A stretch of 64,000 bases of DNA from NCBI RefSeq assembly GCF_000212415.1, contig NC_015500.1, positions 1,674,001-1,738,000 on the forward strand. Direction: 5' to 3'. Made by a program: the position numbers and the translations under genes. Under the pieces are notes generated by a model. That model made no database searches. It had not been told where the DNA came from and saw only the letters and a program-made list of their open reading frames with translations. Shown in pieces: positions 17,498 through 25,420 of this stretch; position 1 is the first letter of the stretch, and the number at the start of each line of letters is the position of its first letter. Source of the stretch: Treponema brennaborense DSM 12168. Lineage in GTDB: Bacteria > Spirochaetota > Spirochaetia > Treponematales > Treponemataceae.

Positions 17498-18355
17498 TCA
17501 GCCGATAGAATCGGAATCGGCGCGCCAGGCGTCTATGAATTCCAGCATAAACTGCTGAATATTTGAAAACCATTTCCGCTGAAATTCAACGGCCGGAACG
17601 CCGACGTACCGAAAATGCCAGCACTCCCAGCGGTAACCGGTCACGTCTTCGTATCCCTGCGGAAAAGACAGCGACCAGCCGAAACGCGCGGCGTTCGCAT
17701 CAAGCCAGCGCCCGGCGGCGGTTTCGGCAAACTCATCCGAAATGGAACCGAAATCCACGACGGCGCCCAACTGATGCTGACTCGTGCCGGGCGCGGCGGA
17801 TTCGCGATCGGCGGCCTCTTTTCCCATTTCACGGACGTTCCGCGCGTACACGATTTCCTGATATGCGTACGAACGGTACGTGGAACTGGCGAGCAGCGTG
17901 ATTCCGTCCGCTTTCGCCGCGTCCGCCATAAGTACGAGCGCGGCTTCCGCCGGTTTGCGCAACGCCAGATCACCGCGGCTTATCGCGTAATGAGGATTTT
18001 TTACAAGCGGAACGATATCGGCGGGTGCGTAATCGGCAGCCAGAAAATGTTTTTTATCCACCAGACGCAGAAGATCGTACGTATCCGCTGCCAGAACGGC
18101 GTGCAGATCGGCCAGAAATTCGCCGGGATCACCGTTGCGGATTCCCTGCTGCGTCCGTTCGGGAAGCGCCGCAAGTACGCGCTGCAATTTCTGCAATTCG
18201 GGAGACAGCGATTGCGTACCCGAATCGGCGGAAACCACCGGATCGGGCTGATCCGCCGGCGCCGGTACACGGGATTCTCCGGCAGACCGGAATTTTGAAC
18301 AGGACACGAACATCGGTATACAAATCAGAAATAAAACGGCGGCAGATATTTTCAT
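17498..18355 (-). CDS. VanY/M15B-family D-alanyl-D-alanine carboxypeptidase lipoprotein
   Basis: A protein of 285 residues with a lipoprotein signal (MKISAAVLFLICIPMFVSC, acylated Cys19). The M15B zinc peptidase core shows SQHQLGAVVDFG (SxHxxGxAxD type, first ligands) and WECWHFRYVG (ExxH, catalytic Glu and third ligand). It trims D-Ala from peptidoglycan stem peptides in the periplasm. It is the last gene of the rsbU/rsbV-like operon and starts 4 bases after the STAS gene stop, so translation is probably coupled. The link of this peptidase to a partner-switching module is notable. Confidence 0.9.
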   Translation of the reverse strand: MKISAAVLFLICIPMFVSCSKFRSAGESRVPAPADQPDPVVSADSGTQSLSPELQKLQRVLAALPERTQQGIRNGDPGEFLADLHAVLAADTYDLLRLVDKKHFLAADYAPADIVPLVKNPHYAISRGDLALRKPAEAALVLMADAAKADGITLLASSTYRSYAYQEIVYARNVREMGKEAADRESAAPGTSQHQLGAVVDFGSISDEFAETAAGRWLDANAARFGWSLSFPQGYEDVTGYRWECWHFRYVGVPAVEFQRKWFSNIQQFMLEFIDAWRADSDSIG

Positions 18356-18359
18356 ACGG

Positions 18360-18686
18360 CTACAGAACCTCGGTAACCGTGTGAATTATATGAAAATCGT
18401 CGGTAAACCCCGTTGAATCAATCGCTTTTTGCGCACCGTTCGACGGGCGCATGATATACAGCGTATGATTGAACTGTTCGGCATCGTTGAACGCACCCAA
18501 AATGACGCTCAGCCCGGAAGAATCGATCGAAACCACTTCGGACAAATCGAGAACCAGATTCGTTTCCTTGATCAGCGCGTACGCTTTCTGCTGGAATTCC
18601 GTAAAGCTGTATGAATCGATAACGCCGGAAACTTCCAGAAGCGCATAATTGGCGCCCCGTTTTTCCTGTATTTTCAATTGTTCCAT
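18360..18686 (-). CDS. STAS-domain anti-sigma factor antagonist (RsbV/SpoIIAA-like)
   Basis: A single STAS domain of 108 residues. The conserved phosphoacceptor loop reads VVSIDSSGLSVIL; the second Ser of DSSG is the usual phosphorylation site. ATG 18686 has GGGAG 5 bases upstream, so four upstream codons are dropped. Such proteins are phosphorylated by an anti-sigma kinase and reactivated by a PP2C/SpoIIE phosphatase, both states switching partner binding. The phosphatases lie just upstream in the same operon; no RsbW/SpoIIAB-type kinase is present in this window. Confidence 0.92.
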   Translation of the reverse strand: MEQLKIQEKRGANYALLEVSGVIDSYSFTEFQQKAYALIKETNLVLDLSEVVSIDSSGLSVILGAFNDAEQFNHTLYIMRPSNGAQKAIDSTGFTDDFHIIHTVTEVL

Positions 18687-18698
18687 AAAAACTCCCAT

Positions 18699-18900
18699 AA
18701 AAAGTCAATGAGGAAACGTCAATTTCCGATTTGACTTTTTACGCAGCTTCGCAACAAAGTGAGAAGCTGCACTTGATAAGAAAGTTTGCAACGCAAACTT
18801 ATAAAAGATAAAAACCGACGATATTGTGGGCGGTTTTTATCTTACACTCCTTTAAAAGCCGGCGGAGAACGCCGGACCCCCTCCGCACCGACCGGGGGCA
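18699..18900. other. series of six hairpins between the STAS and pseudophosphatase genes
   Basis: Consecutive inverted repeats: AAAAAGTCAA/TTGACTTTTT (18699-18708 with 18731-18740), enclosing GGAAA/TTTCC; GCAGCTTC/GAAGCTGC (18743-18750 with 18763-18770); AAGTTTGC/GCAAACTT (18782-18789 with 18793-18800); a 13-bp stem (18805-18817 with 18831-18843); CCGGCG/CGCCGG (about 18859-18875); and CCCCC/GGGGG near 18877-18898. The 13-bp stem followed on the minus strand by TTTTAT is a good terminator for the phosphatase genes. The rest is unexplained. Confidence 0.6.
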
Positions 18901-18904
18901 ATCC

Positions 18905-21046
18905 TTATCTGTTCAAATATTTTATGACCAGAATACTGATATCGTCTTCAAGCTCTTTCGACGTAAAAGACTGCAAATTCTGATACGTAAACTGGGCCAT
19001 TTTATCCGACGTATACATCAGGTTTTCAGTGATGGCTTTTTGGATACGATCCTTGCCGAACGTTTCTCCGCGCAACGAATGCGACTCGATCAAACCGGCC
19101 GTACAGGCGACGATTATATCGCCCGCGTTCAGTTTTACCTTTTTAATCTTGAGCAGTCTGTCGATATTTTTGACGAATCCCAAAACCCGGCCTTCGCCCT
19201 GAATCTCGATAACGTTGTTATACGCCTGCGTATACAAAAACAGCGCGGGTACGCCGCAGTTTATATAATACATCGTATTGTCCCTGAAATCAATCAAGCC
19301 GAAAACTCCCGCAAAAAAAGTACCTTTCGGCAGATTGAAACGGATAAACGAGTTTACTTTCTGAACGAGTTCTTTGAAATCTTTCGTTTCCGCAAGGAAC
19401 GTCCTGATAATCGACTTCAAAATGACCATGGACATACTGGCGGTGATTCCCTTACCGCTGAGCGCACCGAGAACGAAAATATGCCGCTCGTCCGTCAGCC
19501 TGATAAAATCGATAAACTCGCCGCCGATATTGTGAGCGGGAACCATCAGATATCCCGCGTCGACTTTCGGATTTTTGATAAAATCCATATTTTCCTGAAT
19601 GGATCGGATGATCTGTTCCGACATCTGGATTTCGCGGTTTACCGTACCGACGACCGATTCGTTCGCTACGCTGCGCATATAATAACCGACGACGAAAAAA
19701 TACGGATACAGTTTGGAAAACACGGAAAAATCGTATTCCGTGTAAATATTGCCCAAACGTTTTTCAGCCAGCAATATCATCCCAAAAATATGCCGGCCTT
19801 CGACGAGCAGAATACATACTTCCGAGTGCGTTTTATTGAACAGGTCAGTCATCTCCGCTTTGACACCGGCAAGTGAATGCTGAATTTCAAGCTGATTTTT
19901 GAAAACGACCGTCCGGTTCATATTCAGCAGGATATCGAACGCAGCGCCGGAAGCGGGAACGGACAATGATTTGCCGGAAGAACTGTACGCCGTTTCAAAT
20001 TCCGCAGACCCTGAAAGCATCAGAATATCGAGTGCGGACGTTCCTATTTTTTCGGCAAACAGTGCGTTCAGTCTGCCGGTTACTTCGTCGAGTCCCTCGT
20101 TATAATTCAGCGAAGCCAAATCCTTTTCAAACTGTTTTTCATACATAACGTTGAGAGACGAATTTTTCTGCTTAAAATATTTTTTTACGTAAACCGCAAA
20201 AAACAGCATCAGGGCCGAAACGAGCAGCACGAGTATCGCGTACGCCGCGGGGCGCCCGGAACGGAAACGGAGCAGCAGCGCGACGCCCGCTCCGCACAGC
20301 AGCGCCGGCAGGATAAACGAAAACAGCACTTGCATCGACTTTTGTACCATATATTTGAAATCGAACAGTACGTTGACCCGTATGGATCTGTACAGCACCA
20401 GCATATACGCCGTAAAGCAGAACGGATACAGAACGATAAACACGGGAATGAAAGTCGCCGCAAACTCAAGCACCGCGCCGACGACTTCCAGAACCGCCAC
20501 CGCCGCGATGTTGAACATCATTTTCTGCCGGTTAAGCGGCGATTTCCTGTTTTCGGAACACAGCAGCATCGACAACACCGCGATTCCCGGCAGCGCGTAC
20601 AGATACAGGTATTTATACAGCTGCATCCAGGTAAACGGCAGGCCGGCCGTTATTTTTGCCGAAACGACGGTAAGCCCTTCCGTCAGCGAAACCGTAACCG
20701 ACTCGACGTGCGCGAACACCAGATAAACGGCGAACACCATGAAAACGATTTTGACGAACTGCAGGAATCCGGATTTTTTGAACGACGGAAACCGTATGCA
20801 GTAAAAACAACTCTGCACCAGAAACAGCGCGATGAGCGCCAATTCCACTTTGGACAGGAACAGCCATATTTTCGGATTGTCGTAATACGGCATCAGCAGC
20901 AGGATCGACTGAAAAAACACACTGACGACCAGCAGCAGAATGCTGTTTATGAATTCGTCGTTGCGCTTTTCAAACATTTTATCCACGTGAAACGAAAACC
21001 AGAGCAGGAAACCGGTGAGCAGGATGTTCAAACAAAAATAAATCAT
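18905..21046 (-). CDS. membrane SpoIIE/RsbU-like protein with degenerate phosphatase domain
   Basis: A protein of 713 residues. The N-terminal part (1-280) has 8-9 hydrophobic segments; the middle resembles a GAF-like region (about 310-460); the C-terminal 205 residues align with PP2C/SpoIIE phosphatases. The metal-binding acids appear lost: GGDY/F is GGEF (Glu510), GDVSGKG is GALSGKG (Ala528), and the SDG motif is CTAG (Ala650); only the terminal DD (about 701-702) remains. It may be a pseudophosphatase or sensor that binds the STAS partner without dephosphorylating it. It starts 6 bases after the active paralogue. Confidence 0.85.
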   Translation of the reverse strand: MIYFCLNILLTGFLLWFSFHVDKMFEKRNDEFINSILLLVVSVFFQSILLLMPYYDNPKIWLFLSKVELALIALFLVQSCFYCIRFPSFKKSGFLQFVKIVFMVFAVYLVFAHVESVTVSLTEGLTVVSAKITAGLPFTWMQLYKYLYLYALPGIAVLSMLLCSENRKSPLNRQKMMFNIAAVAVLEVVGAVLEFAATFIPVFIVLYPFCFTAYMLVLYRSIRVNVLFDFKYMVQKSMQVLFSFILPALLCGAGVALLLRFRSGRPAAYAILVLLVSALMLFFAVYVKKYFKQKNSSLNVMYEKQFEKDLASLNYNEGLDEVTGRLNALFAEKIGTSALDILMLSGSAEFETAYSSSGKSLSVPASGAAFDILLNMNRTVVFKNQLEIQHSLAGVKAEMTDLFNKTHSEVCILLVEGRHIFGMILLAEKRLGNIYTEYDFSVFSKLYPYFFVVGYYMRSVANESVVGTVNREIQMSEQIIRSIQENMDFIKNPKVDAGYLMVPAHNIGGEFIDFIRLTDERHIFVLGALSGKGITASMSMVILKSIIRTFLAETKDFKELVQKVNSFIRFNLPKGTFFAGVFGLIDFRDNTMYYINCGVPALFLYTQAYNNVIEIQGEGRVLGFVKNIDRLLKIKKVKLNAGDIIVACTAGLIESHSLRGETFGKDRIQKAITENLMYTSDKMAQFTYQNLQSFTSKELEDDISILVIKYLNR

Positions 21047-21052
21047 ATCTTC

Positions 21053-22435
21053 TTACCCCTCAATTTTCGCAACAAGCATCGTAACGTCGTCGCGGAGTTT
21101 TTTATCTCCGTTATAAGACAGTACCAAATCCGCAATATCATTGGTAAAATGAGCCGCGGATTTGTACGCGCTGTTTTTTATGGTGTCGATGTACAGCTGC
21201 GTGTTGCCGAGTTCCACGCCGTCGTCGTCCATGACTTCGGATACACCGTCGGAAGCCATCAGAATCAGATCTCCGCGGAACAGCCGCTGTTCGGCAACTT
21301 CCACGTCGTCAAGATCGATAATACCGATCAGCGAACAATTGGAAGACAACGGTTTGATTTTGTAGCCGTCGGGCGCACGGGTAACCACGATGGGATCGGA
21401 CATGGACGCATTGACGTATCGAATGGTCATTTTATCGGTATCGACGATACCCAAAAACAGAACCGTATATTTATCCTGCAGATGCATTCCCTTAATCGCG
21501 CGGTCGACAGCCCGCACCATACCGGCCAGATCTTCCTGATTTTCAACGATTTTGACCGTATTCATCACCAATCCCATAACGAGCGCCGCGGCGAGTCCTT
21601 TGCCGGACACGTCGCCCAGCATCAGCAGCGTTTTATGCTCGTCGATCGGAAGCACGGTGTAATAGTCGCCGGATACGTTGACCAGCGGCCGGAAATACGC
21701 CGCTATGTCGAGGTGCGGAATATCGGGCATAGTCTGCGGCAGAAACGATTTCTGCGTGTCGGCAAGCAGCGCCCATTCCTTCGACAATTCGGCGATTTCG
21801 CTCAATGACGAAATCGTTTCAGAGCGGGCTTGGAAACGGACGAATTCTTCGTACAGCATGTCGTACACGGCTTTATCGAACAGATGCGTGTATTTGCAGA
21901 ATACGTAAAAATGATGCATACCGTTGATCAAAAAGAAACCGCGCGAAACGGAATAATCGGAAGTCAGCCCGAATTTATCGTCGATAAAATAGATGCCGTC
22001 CGTACGCAATTCCGCAAAGTTCAGATCGAGTTTGCGCATCGTTTCCGGCAGACAGGTAAGCCGGTCGGGACTGTTGTAAATGACGTAATTCTTGTCGCGG
22101 TCTACGTATAAAACGGAACAGTCGCCTTCCACTTCAAGAACCGCTCCAATGCATTCAAAAAAATCATCGAAAGAATAGCAGAAACGCAGCCGTTCGATAA
22201 ACGTCGTCAGCAGCGCCGTTTCTTTCGTAAACAGCGACTTATGTTCAAAACGTGCGGCCATGGAACGGAACAGACTGTTTCCGGCCGCAAGCAGCACGGC
22301 AAAAACCGTTGCGGCGCAAATCATCGCAAACGGAACCGATATATCCGGCACGAAAAACACACACAACAGTATGAAAAGAACACAAATCACACAGTTTACC
22401 GCGAGTTGGCTCAAGCGCCGTTTGGTTTTAAGCAT
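21053..22435 (-). CDS. SpoIIE/RsbU-type serine phosphatase, membrane-anchored
   Basis: A protein of 460 residues. Two transmembrane helices lie near the N-terminus (about 12-65), then a GAF-like segment, then a PP2C-type SpoIIE domain (about 245-460). The domain has intact metal ligands: SGDYY (Asp257), GDVSGKG (Asp275), ASDGVSEV (Asp396) and RDDVTM (Asp449/450). It should dephosphorylate the STAS antagonist encoded two genes downstream. ATG 22435 has GGAG 5 bases upstream; ten upstream codons are rejected. A TATACT box (plus 22483-22488) lies upstream on the minus strand. Confidence 0.9.
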   Translation of the reverse strand: MLKTKRRLSQLAVNCVICVLFILLCVFFVPDISVPFAMICAATVFAVLLAAGNSLFRSMAARFEHKSLFTKETALLTTFIERLRFCYSFDDFFECIGAVLEVEGDCSVLYVDRDKNYVIYNSPDRLTCLPETMRKLDLNFAELRTDGIYFIDDKFGLTSDYSVSRGFFLINGMHHFYVFCKYTHLFDKAVYDMLYEEFVRFQARSETISSLSEIAELSKEWALLADTQKSFLPQTMPDIPHLDIAAYFRPLVNVSGDYYTVLPIDEHKTLLMLGDVSGKGLAAALVMGLVMNTVKIVENQEDLAGMVRAVDRAIKGMHLQDKYTVLFLGIVDTDKMTIRYVNASMSDPIVVTRAPDGYKIKPLSSNCSLIGIIDLDDVEVAEQRLFRGDLILMASDGVSEVMDDDGVELGNTQLYIDTIKNSAYKSAAHFTNDIADLVLSYNGDKKLRDDVTMLVAKIEG

Positions 22436-22443
22436 ACATACTC

Positions 22444-22499
22444 CATAAGTGCGAAAACAGCACATACTTTAAAATCCTTTACAGTATATCACACTTATG
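22444..22499. promoter_or_regulatory. inverted repeat CATAAGTG/CACTTATG around the phosphatase-operon promoter
   Basis: CATAAGTG (22444-22451) and CACTTATG (22492-22499) are perfect inverse complements 40 bases apart, flanking the minus-strand -10 box at 22483-22488. It could be a paired operator. Confidence 0.35.
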
Positions 22500-22522
22500 C
22501 AAAAAATGATAGAAAAAAATGT

Positions 22523-22551
22523 TTGCTTTTTTCGCTAAACGACCGTATACT
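22523..22551 (+). promoter_or_regulatory. promoter of the EreA/ChaN-like lipoprotein gene
   Basis: TTGCTT (22523-22528), a 17-base spacer, TATACT (22546-22551). The start codon is 40 bases downstream. Confidence 0.65.
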
Positions 22552-22590
22552 GACGTCAGAAAGCACCATTCGGACAAGGAAAATTCCGTC

Positions 22591-24171
22591 ATGAAAACCG
22601 TTATACGAAAACTGCCGTTTCTGTTTTTTTTACTGTTGTTTTCCTGTCAAAGCTACAATGTAAAAAACATAACGGAAAACGTCGATTCCGTTCTTGCAAA
22701 ATCTCCTTCAGGCATAGACAGTATCGTCGAATTGCTGAACGATTCCCGCATTCTGTTCATCGGAGCAGTCAGTCACGCTTTTTTAAACGATAAACTCTTT
22801 CTTAATGAAGAAAACGTTACGCGCTTATACGAGGCGGGTGTCAGATACGTACTGTGCGAAGGCGGCATACCCGACGGTCCCGTATACCGAGAAGCGGATT
22901 TAGCAAAAAAATGGATCGCGCTGTTTTATCCGTGGGAAACCGTCGGCGTCCAATACGGGGCAAAAGATTTGGGAGAAATCGTAAACGCCATAAACAGCCG
23001 GGTGAGCGAAACGGAACGGATAACGTTTGTCGGACTTGAATCGGGACGCCGTGAGTTTTTACAGGATGAAGAAACTGAAGCGTACGTGCTAAACTATCGC
23101 GACCGGTACATGGCGGATACGGCCGTAAAATTTATCGACGGGGCGCCGGAAGATACGAAGTTTCTCATTGTGGGCGGCGGTCTTCACGGGATGACCGTGC
23201 AGCAAGACGAAATGCAGTTCAATCCGAGTGAGCCGAGTTTTTCATGGAAGCCGCTGGGCGCATATCTTAAAGAAAGATATCACGACGATTTTAAATCCGT
23301 TTATTTTATTCCGCTGGATCACGCCATTGATTCAAGCACGTATTGGAGCCGTCTCATCGATTCGACTGTATGGAATGCCGAAAACTTTGCAACAAAAGAC
23401 GTATCGTATCCGGATATAGCACGTCTTGATACGCAGATTCCCCTTTTCGTGCCCGACGCGTTTGACGGCTATCTCGTTGATAAATTCGGAGAATCCGGAA
23501 TTCTGTATTCATATGCTTTAAACGATCCGGACATATTGGACGAAGTACTGCGTCAGCTGAAAAACGACGACGAATTCTTTTATCGTACGCAAAACGAATT
23601 CGACTATGCGGATCCTGAAACGGTTTTTACGTTGGAATCATATGTACGGAATATATACTTTTTGAAACTCTTCTACGGAGAAACGTTTGCATACGATTTC
23701 TTTAATCCGGAAACGACGCTTGCTGCCGCGCTGCAGAATCTTCCGCGGGAACCGCTTCCGCTCGGTCTTACGAAAGCGGAAATCAAAAAATACCTGACGC
23801 TGATGAAATATTTTTATTCGGTAACTGAAGCCGATTCTCCTCAAAACGCATCCGCGTTATTCAAAGAAAACAAGCGATACCTGAGCAGTGCGCAGGCGCT
23901 ATTTCCCGCAGAACCGTGGATTCCGTATTGGTATGCAACTATGTATTATAAAATGGAAAATTATTCAGAGTCGCTGAAATATTATAACGATTTCTTTGAA
24001 AATCCGTTGTCGCAATCCACGCAAATTTATCCCGAGGCACTGAACAACGCGATCACGTGTGCAAAAAAAACGCGAAACGAAAATCTTGAACGATATTATA
24101 CCGATATGCTCCGAGGTCTGCACAATGAACACGACATTGATGTTTCCGAAATTCAATTGTTTTTATACTAG
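22591..24171 (+). CDS. lipoprotein with EreA/ChaN-like domain and C-terminal TPR-like helices
   Basis: A protein of 526 residues. The lipobox is LLLFSC (Cys19). The N-terminal 260 residues show 'RILFIGAVSHAFLND', 'GVRYVLCEGG' and 'FLIVGGGLHGM', an arrangement like the erythromycin-esterase/ChaN fold, where a His near the first strand and a Glu after the second are key. The C-terminal part (about 400-526) is helical with a TPR-like 'PYWYATMYYKMENYSESLKYY' segment. It is probably anchored to a membrane facing the periplasm. No substrate can be given; I do not recognise it as a named family. AAGGA lies before ATG 22591. Confidence 0.55.
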   Translation: MKTVIRKLPFLFFLLLFSCQSYNVKNITENVDSVLAKSPSGIDSIVELLNDSRILFIGAVSHAFLNDKLFLNEENVTRLYEAGVRYVLCEGGIPDGPVYREADLAKKWIALFYPWETVGVQYGAKDLGEIVNAINSRVSETERITFVGLESGRREFLQDEETEAYVLNYRDRYMADTAVKFIDGAPEDTKFLIVGGGLHGMTVQQDEMQFNPSEPSFSWKPLGAYLKERYHDDFKSVYFIPLDHAIDSSTYWSRLIDSTVWNAENFATKDVSYPDIARLDTQIPLFVPDAFDGYLVDKFGESGILYSYALNDPDILDEVLRQLKNDDEFFYRTQNEFDYADPETVFTLESYVRNIYFLKLFYGETFAYDFFNPETTLAAALQNLPREPLPLGLTKAEIKKYLTLMKYFYSVTEADSPQNASALFKENKRYLSSAQALFPAEPWIPYWYATMYYKMENYSESLKYYNDFFENPLSQSTQIYPEALNNAITCAKKTRNENLERYYTDMLRGLHNEHDIDVSEIQLFLY

Positions 24172-24206
24172 GAGATTGCGACGAGGAGAAACGGCCGCAC
24201 ATAAGG

Positions 24207-24303
24207 CCCGGCTCCGAAACTGCGTAAAACGGTGACCGTCGTTCCGTTGAGTAACAGTCAAACACAAAACCCGGCTCCGAAACGGTATCGTTTCGGAGCC
24301 GGG
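24207..24303. terminator. strong bidirectional terminator with a duplicated left arm
   Basis: A 15-bp perfect stem (24270-24284 with 24289-24303, loop GTAT) is followed by TTCGGTTTT. A second copy of the left arm, CCCGGCTCCGAAAC, occurs at 24207-24220 and could pair with the same right arm, giving a competing hairpin. Confidence 0.75.
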
Positions 24304-24338
24304 CTTCGGTTTTAACTCGGATTCCGTAAAGAACCGCA

Positions 24339-24383
24339 CCGCGCTTTCAAGCGGCCCCTTCCGGAGCCATTTTGAAAGCGCGG
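24339..24383 (-). terminator. hairpin after the GGGtGRT gene
   Basis: A perfect 12-bp inverted repeat, CCGCGCTTTCAA/TTGAAAGCGCGG (24339-24350 with 24372-24383), with a 21-base loop, lies 12 bases past the stop of the minus-strand gene. There is no long T-run, so it may protect the 3' end as much as terminate. Confidence 0.6.
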
Positions 24384-24395
24384 CTGCACCAACAC

Positions 24396-25406
24396 TTATT
24401 TTGCGAGTGCCGTCGCAACGTCTACCGCGACGGCGACGGTGGCGCCGACCATCGGGTTGTTTCCGATACCGAGGAATCCCATCATTTCAACGTGAGCCGG
24501 AACGGACGAACTGCCCGCGAACTGCGCGTCGGAGTGCATACGTCCCATCGTGTCGGTCATACCGTAGGAAGCGGGACCCGCCGCCATGTTGTCCGGATGC
24601 AGCGTACGGCCCGTACCGCCGCCGGAAGCGACGGAGAAATACTTCTTGCCCTTTTCGTTGCATTCTTTTTTGTATGTACCGGCAACCGGGTGCTGGAAAC
24701 GCGTGGGGTTTGTGGAGTTTCCGGTGATGGAAACGTCTACGCCTTCGTGCCACATGATCGCGACGCCTTCGCGGACGTCGTCGGCACCGTAGCATTTTAC
24801 TTTCGCGCGAACGCCGGTCGAATACGGAATTTCCTTAACGATCTTGAGTTCTCCGGTATAGTAGTCGAACTGAGTCTGCACGTAGGTGAAACCGTTGATG
24901 CGGCTGATAATCTGAGCGGCGTCTTTTCCCAAACCGTTCAGAATGCAGCGCAGCGGCTCCTTACGCACTTTGTCCGCTTTCGCGGCGATTTTGATCGCAC
25001 CTTCGGCAGCGGCGAACGATTCGTGTCCGGCAAGGAACGCGAAACATTTGGTTTCTTCGCGGAGCAGGCGCGCCGCGAGGTTTCCGTGACCGAGTCCTAC
25101 TTTGCGGTCTTCGGCAACAGAACCGGGGATACAGAACGACTGCAGTCCGATACCGATGGCTTCCGCCGCGTCGGCAGCGTTTTTGCAGCCTTTTTTAATG
25201 GCGATCGCCGCGCCGACAACGTACGCCCATTTTGCGTTTTCAAAACAGATAGGCTGCGTTTCTTCAACGGTCTTATACGGATTGATACCCGCTTTATCGC
25301 AGATTTCTTTCGCTTCTTCAATGGAAGCGATTCCGTTTTCTTTTAACGCTTTGTTGATTTTATCAATACGGCGTTCGTAGCTTTCAAATGTAATTTTTTC
25401 TGCCAT
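24396..25406 (-). CDS. GGGtGRT protein (Fe-S scaffold partner, function unknown)
   Basis: A protein of 336 residues with the name-giving motif GGGTGRT at residues 262-268. It holds conserved-looking cysteines (C36, C54, C74, C92, C121, C154, C205, C249) and Gly-rich loops (GLGHGNLAARLL, AGHESFAAAEG). The family occurs in anaerobes next to a NifU/IscU-like scaffold, as here: the scaffold gene starts upstream and ends 14 bases before this ATG. The pairing suggests a cluster-assembly or cluster-carrying role, but no activity is established to my knowledge. GGGAGG lies upstream of the ATG. Confidence 0.85.
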   Translation of the reverse strand: MAEKITFESYERRIDKINKALKENGIASIEEAKEICDKAGINPYKTVEETQPICFENAKWAYVVGAAIAIKKGCKNAADAAEAIGIGLQSFCIPGSVAEDRKVGLGHGNLAARLLREETKCFAFLAGHESFAAAEGAIKIAAKADKVRKEPLRCILNGLGKDAAQIISRINGFTYVQTQFDYYTGELKIVKEIPYSTGVRAKVKCYGADDVREGVAIMWHEGVDVSITGNSTNPTRFQHPVAGTYKKECNEKGKKYFSVASGGGTGRTLHPDNMAAGPASYGMTDTMGRMHSDAQFAGSSSVPAHVEMMGFLGIGNNPMVGATVAVAVDVATALAK

Positions 25407-25420
25407 TTTGTCCTCCCGCC

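Noticed and set aside
20330-21808. 492-codon open frame on the plus strand opposite the phosphatase genes
   Set aside because: It lies wholly opposite two well-supported SpoIIE-type genes, is rich in Arg/His/Gln, has no recognisable domain and no ribosome binding site; it reflects codon bias of the real strand.
24372-25346. 324-codon open frame opposite the GGGtGRT gene
   Set aside because: The minus strand has the intact GGGtGRT protein and its ribosome binding site; the antisense frame is His/Arg/Phe-rich and featureless.
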